Positions 58,800 through 64,000 of a stretch of 64,000 bases of DNA are shown here, one piece after another. Location of the stretch: contig OY759227.1 in the NCBI GenBank assembly GCA_963662175.1, positions 1,148,501 through 1,212,500 on the forward strand. The letters run 5' to 3'. The stretch's first letter is position 1, and the number at the start of each line of letters is the position of its first letter. The stretch is from Aradus depressus (taxonomy: Eukaryota; Arthropoda; Insecta; Hemiptera; Aradidae). Below the pieces are notes generated by a model. That model worked only from the letters and a program-made list of their open reading frames with translations, was not told the origin of the DNA and ran no database searches. A program made the translations under genes and the position numbers.

Positions 58800-59396
58800 A
58801 ATTTATAATCGGTTACAAGAAACAGTAATTTATGTGATTAATATTATTATATACAAAATAATAATGAAAAAAAAAGTAAGACTACATAAATGACAATGAA
58901 AAAAGTAAAATACATAAAGAAATCCTATCCTCATTCCTAAAACTCGGTAGTGGAGATTACGGAGGCACGGACTAGCAGTGGAGGCAGACTGAGAGGGATA
59001 GAAGTATCTTTTACAGTTTAGAAGTCATTTCGAGGGTAGCTAAGCAAATCAAATACGTATCGTTACTGCCAACAACAGCCTCCCATGAGTTCCAGCAACT
59101 ATTTGTTTTATTCTGGAGTAATGCAATGGAGTAGATGACAGTAAAAAAATATCTGATAAATTTTTGTTTTGTATAATTGGTCAAGGTCTGGAGATATCGA
59201 AAATCAATTGTATTTGTCAAATAAAATAAGATTATTCATTATTTTTGGGAAATAAATGAGTTAAAATAAAGCCAATGGTCACGAGACATGAAACACCAAT
59301 CAGAGCGCGTGACGTCACCCCTTGCTAAACCCAACTTTGTTGTGTAGGCGGTTCATTGTTGTTTGGTAATTTCATGCTCTAAAATATTGTTTTCCA
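58800..59396. other. AT-rich spacer with a minus-strand satellite scrap
   Basis: 59055-59135 is a single partial satellite monomer in minus orientation (CTCCCATGAG and TTATTCTGGAGTAATGCAA boxes). The rest shows no gene. Confidence 0.6.
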
Positions 59397-59787
59397 TTGA
59401 TTTTTGACGTGTTAATACAATTTTCTTTAATAATACGACGACAACAAGTCTTTGCGATAGACACAGGTTTTACGAAAGCAAACAGCTGTAATTTGCCCAA
59501 AATTGATGTGGTTATGCTGGGAAAGTTTTTCGCATCGAACAGCAGAATTCCGAAATGTCAAAACTTCTATGTAAGTATTCAACTATACACATTAGCGTAG
59601 AATAGTTTGTGCCAAAATTTTATTTAATGGTGCATAGCTACTTATTTGCACAAATTATTGTTTTTGAGGTTACACGTCAGAAGAGAAAAATATCTTTCTC
59701 TAACACTCACTGATGATTTTAGATTAAAATGTTGATGGCTTAATTTGATTCCAGGTCTTCCCGAGCATCGTATGGAGATGATGCCAT
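59397..59787 (+). pseudogene. ISL2EU second-protein gene, 5' part with intron
   Basis: The upstream exon (59409-59570) encodes NLPKIDVVMLGKFFASN. A one-base slip then brings the frame to AEFRNVKTS at the exon end. The intron is 59571-59754 (GTAAGT ... CCAG), and the next exon starts in phase with SSRASYGDDA before satellite cuts it at about 59787. 59526-59787 is almost identical to 57797-58058 on the other strand. This copy has the upstream exon and lacks the rest; the other copy has the downstream part and lacks the upstream exon. Confidence 0.8.
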
Positions 59788-60165
59788 AATAAGCCCTCAA
59801 TGGAAATCTGAAGTTCGGTTCACTGACATTCTGAAGTAGCTGCTGTTATTAACAATAACAGTTGCCCATGAGCCCTAGCACCTTTTTGTTTTATTCTGGA
59901 GTAATGCAATTTGATGTATGAATGTAGTTTGGTAGTCCAACAAGTAGAACAATATTCTCTCCAGATATTGTTATTCTAAGAAGACAAGTTGTATTCCAAC
60001 GTGAAGGTTTGAAGCCCTTAGCGCAAATCTGTAATTCGGTTCACAGACTTTCTAAAATAGCTGACGTTACTGGCAATAACAGCCTCCCATGAGCTCCAGC
60101 ACCTATTTGTTTTAATCTTGATATATAAATGTAGTTTGGTAGTCCAAAAAGAAGAAAAGTAGGAT
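59788..60165 (-). repeat. satellite fragment, minus orientation
   Basis: About 1.6 monomers with reverse-complement boxes (CTGAAGTTCGGTTCAC, TGGAGTAATGCAATTTG). It is the last satellite in the window. The element to its right (60.2 kb on) shows no satellite. Confidence 0.88.
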
Positions 60166-60311
60166 ATTTCTGTCTACATTTGGCACAGTTAAAGGGGGCC
60201 TATGCTGGTCTAGTAGTGCCTCGAGTGTTAGGAAGGGTCAGGATTTAAAGGGACCATTGTAGGTCAGGTTTTAAAGGGGGCTCCGTGGATTGTGTCAAAT
60301 GATTGTGTGTC

Positions 60312-60553
60312 AAACAGATGTAAACCTATCATTTATATATTTATTTTGCTATCTCAAAAAAATCGCTAGCGTCTGAGAGGTCATTCAACCGTGTATGTAA
60401 ACAGACGTCATCCAACCTTCAGTGAGTGTGTCTTACAGATGTAATTCATATATTTTGCTATCTCAAAAAATCGCTAGCGTCTGACAGGTCATTGAACCTT
60501 GCATGTAAACACACGAGATTATACCACCACCTCATTCAACCTTCAGTGTGTCA
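60312..60553 (+). repeat. two-copy tandem repeat, ~120-bp unit
   Basis: Units start with CAGATGTAA near 60314 and 60436. Both contain TTTTGCTATCTCAAAAAA, TCGCTAGCGTCTGA and CATTCAACCTTCAGTG. They differ by small indels. TCGCTAGCG includes the palindrome CGCTAGCG. Function unknown. Confidence 0.75.
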
Positions 60554-60670
60554 TCAATCTCGTCGACCTTGGTCCACACCACACCAAGATTTGCATATCA
60601 TAATATTCAGTGAGGTAGGAAGTCAATGAAAAAAATATATAGAAAAAAATACAAAAATTTATTTATAAAA

Positions 60671-61120
60671 TTAATCCCAGTATTCATCTTCCGTGTCTGC
60701 ATGAGGGGCGGTGTAGTATATTTCAGGGGGCTCGAAGTCGGGGTTTTCTCTATAACAGAAAAAAAAAGAAGAATAAATACAAAATTAAAATTAAATTTAT
60801 GTGTGTTAATGGATATATTTAAAATCATACTTAAAAACGATCTTGTCCACTCCTCCTACCCTGCCCTCGTATGTGAGGGTAAACCCGTACTCGGGCGACT
60901 CCCAGAATAGGATGTCGTCGATAACATCATTATATTTTTCTGGGAGTCGTACCTCCCACAGGTCCCCCCTCACTTGGAGGGCAACGGTTATTTCCTTCCC
61001 CGACCCGCCGAAGCGCTTAATGGGGAATGCTTCTCTTAGAGGGAGTTCCACCACCTCCCTGACGTAGGGGACGGCCACCCTTTGTAGGCGCCTCAAGAAG
61101 CCCTGATGGCGGCGGCACAA
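60671..61120 (-). CDS. intron-containing gene of unknown function, 5' incomplete
   Basis: Minus strand. The exon 61120-60831 (290 bp, clearly GC-richer than its surroundings) follows a TTCCAG acceptor and starts LCRRHQGFLRRLQRVAVPYV. It contains LPLREAFPIKRFGGSGKEIT and LWEVRLPEKYNDVIDDILFW. A GTATG donor at 60830 begins an 80-bp intron ending in TGTTATAG (60750). The last exon, 60749-60671, joins in phase (KENPDFEPPEIYYTAPHAD...) and ends EDEYWD, TAA. AATAAA lies just beyond (about 60658-60665). About 122 residues are readable; upstream exon(s) between 61121 and about 61200 are unclear, with another possible acceptor after the T run at 61190. No domain is recognised. The open, spliceable structure argues for a real gene. 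Confidence 0.55.
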
Positions 61121-61199
61121 CTGGAACAATAAACAGAAAAAAATTAGTGAATTATTCTCAGCTCCCTCGATCATGCGGACAGATCTGAAAAAAAAAAAA

Positions 61200-61700
61200 A
61201 AAAAAAATTAGACATAAAATTTAAAAAAAGAAAATAGTGCTTCTCTTGGTTCTTGATCATATAAATCAATTAAGCCTCCTCGCTACGTCAAAGCGGAAGC
61301 ACATTTGAGGAAGTTGTGGGGTGGATAAGAGAGGTCGGATGAAATGTGGACCACCGATGGCAGAGGAAATTTAGGGGTCAGAATGAACTTTACACATTTT
61401 CTTCATCATATGTATCTGCATATCATTTTTTAAGAAATTTTTTCGAAAAACGGTGAGCGAAAAATGTATTATTGAGAAATTAACACAGTCAATGAACTTT
61501 CAGTTTCTTGTGTTGAAAGCGAGAGAACTGGTTTATCCTTCACCTGGAAGTGTCCGATGAGAAGTCGGAGCCAAGATTGGCATAATCACTTGGAGACTAA
61601 TTTGCATACCAATCCTGCAGTGTCCTCTTTTGCATAATTCACTTTTTCCTTTATGTATGATATCTTTTTTTTGACTAGTATTTCGAATTTTCTAACTTCG
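61200..61700. other. intergenic region between divergent genes
   Basis: Holds no supported ORF. It separates the minus-strand gene (60671-61120) from the plus-strand gene at 61764. A poly-A/T tract lies at 61188-61207. Confidence 0.5.
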
Positions 61701-61716
61701 AAGCGTTCCTCGATAT

Positions 61717-61752
61717 TATAAAAGAAGGGAATCTAGCGGGGTCCTCTCATTA
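61717..61752 (+). promoter_or_regulatory. TATA + Inr core promoter of the first paralogue
   Basis: TATAAAA at 61717-61723 is followed 32 bp later by TCATTA with its A at 61749, close to the arthropod initiator TCAKTY. The ATG lies 15 bp downstream at 61764. The same spacing is seen at the second paralogue. Confidence 0.55.
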
Positions 61753-61763
61753 TCCACTCAAAC

Positions 61764-62176
61764 ATGGACCCCGAAACTACTAACGAAAGCGATTTGAACG
61801 CTTTAGTTCAAAAACTAAATTCATCTAGGGCGGAATTCATACCAATAAATGAATTAATAATAGATGAGAAATATTCGATTCTTGCAATGAAAAGAATAAA
61901 TACGATTTACGGACCCAGTATCATCACGACTTTCATTGAGGGGGGTGTCGACGAGCTCAGCGACAGCTTGAAAAGCATTTTTTTGCCGAAGCGCTATACC
62001 GAAATGTTTTCCGATGAAGAATTACTTCAAGCCTCAGGTTACTTTAAAAAAATAATAATTAAAAAAAAGTCACTTTTTTAAGAAAAACTAAAAATATTTT
62101 TTTTACAAGCAATTTGAAATTGGCGTACAAAGGCCGAAGAATCAATAAGGAGCATTTATTTGAATTCTCAGTGTAA
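61764..62176 (+). CDS. LPKRY-motif small protein, paralogue 1 (splice site degraded)
   Basis: ATG at 61764 (MDPETTNESD). The conserved core is LNALVQKLNSS, then YSILAMKRINTIYGPSI, a short acidic linker, IFLPKRYTEMFSDEELL. Exon 1 ends at 62037 before a GTTACT donor. The matching C-terminal exon (62109-62176, LKLAYKGRRINKEHLFEFS) keeps the right phase only if the intron ends in AA at 62107-62108, where the paralogue has AG. Use of the AG one base later shifts the frame and stops quickly. Full length would be 113 residues. The paralogue is at 62397-62936. Short intron, own TATA/Inr. Function unknown; conservation of core, phase and exon order between the copies shows that the family is or was coding. 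Confidence 0.65.
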
Positions 62177-62331
62177 TCTAATGTATTTTTGAAAAATATA
62201 TAATTTGTAATCGATGTTGACTTTATTTACACAACAAAAAATGATGAAATCTCACCCCCCTCAAACACAAATTTGTGCCAACCTACTTTCTAAAAGAAAC
62301 TTGTATGAATTTGAAATGTCAAATCCGAGTA

Positions 62332-62367
62332 TATAAACCCTCTGAGATCCCCGAATTGGTATCAGTC
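62332..62367 (+). promoter_or_regulatory. TATA + Inr core promoter of the second paralogue
   Basis: TATAAA at 62332-62337 and TCAGTC (62362-62367), a perfect arthropod Inr, with A+1 at 62364. The 32-bp TATA-to-A spacing equals that of the first promoter. The first ATG is 33 bp downstream (62397). Confidence 0.65.
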
Positions 62368-62396
62368 TTTCGTCTGAGAACATCACATCTCCAATA

Positions 62397-62936
62397 ATGA
62401 ACACTTCTGCTTCTAGCGCTTCCAAGGTATATTCTAAAATTCTCTTAGACATTTTTATACTCTAAAAAAATTCGATAATAATTTCATGATGGCACAAATT
62501 TTTCAACATCTTGTAGATTTCATCTCTTGTAAGAAAACTAAACACCAAAATGCGTGGTGAAGTCGTATCTATGACCGAATTAACAGTAGGTGAAAAATAT
62601 AGAATTCTTACCATGAAAAAAATTGAGACAAGTTACGGTCTTAGTATAATGGCAACGGTGATTGAAGATGAGGACCGTAATGCACAAAGATGGAATGATG
62701 GTCAGAAAACGGTTTTTTTACCAAAAAGATATACTAAAATGTTTACCGATGATGATTTAAAAGATGCAGAAGGTAATAAAAAAAAAGCTTAAGCCGTAAT
62801 TTTTGACTTAGATAATTTTTTTAAAATTATTAAGCATCTCATTTATTTTTTTTTTTTATTTTTTGTAGGCAAGCTAAATATGGTGTATAAAGGTCGTGGA
62901 TCAAGACAGGAGTATCTCTTAGAGTTTTCAATGTAG
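62397..62936 (+). CDS. LPKRY-motif small protein, paralogue 2 (three exons)
   Basis: Exons 62397-62426, 62517-62772 and 62869-62936 join to 354 nt (117 residues) with no stop. Introns 62427-62516 (GTATAT...TGTAG) and 62773-62868 (GTAATA...TTTTTTTGTAG) are canonical. The protein starts MNTSASSASK and has ISSLVRKLNTK, TELTVGEKYRILTMKKIETS, then YGLSI, a charged linker, VFLPKRYTKMFTDDDL, and a C-terminal LNMVYKGRGSRQEYLLEFS. It aligns end to end with paralogue 1 (61764), which lacks intron 1. AATAAA lies near 62969. I do not recognise the family with certainty. The small size, single compact domain and own promoter resemble accessory genes of virus-like elements. Of the two copies this one looks intact. 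Confidence 0.75.
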
Positions 62937-63071
62937 AGAATTCAATGTAATACCGATATTTTGAAATAATAAAAATCTGATTAAAAACGTATTGATATTG
63001 ATTTATAAACACCTTAAGGGAAGGGGAAAAAATAAATAAAATAATTTGAAAAGATTTTATTTTTTTTATAT

Positions 63072-63261
63072 TCATACTAGCTGAGATAAATTGACCCAAC
63101 TCTTTTCTGACAGTCCGAACCACTTCACATATATACGATTCCCTTTTCGTCGAAGAACTTTTTCAATGAGATAAACACCAGGATCCTTTACAATCTGTAA
63201 TTCTTCTTTATAAAATGCGCCAAATATGTCTTGATTATTCGCATCTTGTAAAAGGTGTGAT
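63072..63261 (-). pseudogene. Polinton/Maverick-type integrase C-terminal chromodomain
   Basis: The minus-strand frame ending in a TGA at 63072-63074 reads IFGAFYKEELQIVKDPGVYL, then IEKVLRRKGNRIYVKWFGLS and SWVNLSQLV. A FYxEELQ stretch followed by a chromodomain-like IEKVLRR...VKW.G...SW is the usual C-terminus of Polinton integrases; a chromovirus or Ginger integrase tail is the alternative. The frame is closed by a TAA about 30 codons upstream of KEELQ, and no DDE core is seen to the right, so only the tail remains or the rest is frameshifted out of recognition. Confidence 0.6.
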
Positions 63262-64000
63262 TAAAAACTTGTTTGCTACCACATTTCCTGTAGAAATTTG
63301 ATCTCTTTTGTTTATTTAAATTTTGATTTCTACAGTAGTTTGCCGAAAATTGCCCTAAAAAAATATTATCAATAATTTAAGACGTGCAATTTTTAAGAAA
63401 GTACACGTATACAACGAAAAAAAATTCAATTAAACAAACTTTACACTTGGATTCACAAAGAGATACCAATTTTTAATAATTTTAAATAATATTAATTTCT
63501 AATCCAAAGGTTTTTTAAATGATACTACTACTGGGCCAACAGGGAAGATGAATAGGATAGAATTTGAAGAGGACAAATAATTGGGTTATTATCTATATTT
63601 ACATATTTAAATTTAAAAAAAACTTATTTGAACAAACAAAACAAAAATTTACAATGGCACAAAAACATTAAATTAATACTTAAAAAACTATTTCCTTTTT
63701 TTTTTATTTGGGCATATTGAAAAATAGATATTATTAATTGTACCTTCTCGACGCCTCTACCACAAAAACCAGACCCCGTCAACTCTTCACACTTTAATTC
63801 CACCCCAGTCAACTTTCATCTTATTGTTCAACTTCATTTTATTTAAAACATATCAAAACCACATGCACCGTTTTAAGAGCTAGCTCACGACTCCATTACA
63901 TTTTACACTATTTCACAGCTGTTTTTTATATGTTTTTTTGTTTTGTTTCTCAAACACCTTGATATATATCTAATATATATATGATATTAGATTATAATAA
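63262..64000. other. AT-rich window end, nothing firmly recognised
   Basis: Low-complexity A/T tracts. One minus-strand frame near 63197-63360 is open but has no motif I can name. If a Polinton lies here its remaining genes would be outside the window. Confidence 0.4.

Noticed and set aside
62261..62452. A 63-codon minus-strand gene
   Set aside because: It overlaps the TATA/Inr promoter, exon 1 and intron 1 of the plus-strand paralogue and has no motif.

Overview
The window is arthropod nuclear DNA, most likely from an insect. It is AT-rich, has small GT-AG introns, and contains R1-, Jockey- and Gypsy-type retroelements, a Penelope-like element (PLE), hAT and ISL2EU DNA transposons, a tRNA-derived SINE with a CCTAA-type tail, and a probable Polinton fragment. 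I see no convincing conserved host gene. Nearly everything is mobile or satellite DNA, and all large coding regions carry breaks. Percent identities and mirror positions were judged by eye and by hand arithmetic.

Layout. 0.9-1.7 kb (minus): LINE ORF1 relic with a PHD-type finger and an FP-like C-terminal domain. 1.9-4.8 kb (plus): PLE with reverse transcriptase, GIY-YIG endonuclease and a 3' hammerhead-ribozyme-like motif. 5.0-15.6 kb: array of a ~238-bp satellite that switches strand, holding a captured LINE fragment (6.0-8.5 kb) and a 249-bp perfect palindrome made of PLE-type sequence with a hammerhead core in each arm. 15.7-17.8 kb: complete-ended, internally eroded hAT element. 18.7-23.5 kb (minus): two R1-clade LINE copies and one Jockey-clade LINE, each with target-site duplications (TSDs). 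24.3-25.4 kb (minus): a long lysine/glutamate-rich reading frame split by a SINE. 25.4-48.0 kb: the main satellite array, including an inverted duplication with ~6.87-kb arms, a second one with ~0.9-kb arms, and 1,637-bp higher-order repeats. 48.0-51.75 kb (minus): Gypsy element cut off by the satellite. 51.7-55.4 kb: AT-rich block with 360-bp inverted arms and 161-bp direct repeats. 55.9-59.8 kb: broken ISL2EU transposon (DDE transposase plus SWIM/YqaJ protein). 60.6-63.3 kb: a different kind of block, with compact intron-containing genes, two TATA+Inr promoters, a pair of paralogous ~115-residue genes and a chromodomain-like Polinton integrase tail.

How the parts relate. The satellite repeatedly forms the junction with truncated elements (captured LINE, Gypsy, ISL2EU), so its expansion and inversion appear to have shaped the locus. 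The most novel coding material is the 60.6-63.3 kb block; I infer it belongs to a Polinton/Maverick or related virus-like element, but only the integrase tail supports that directly.
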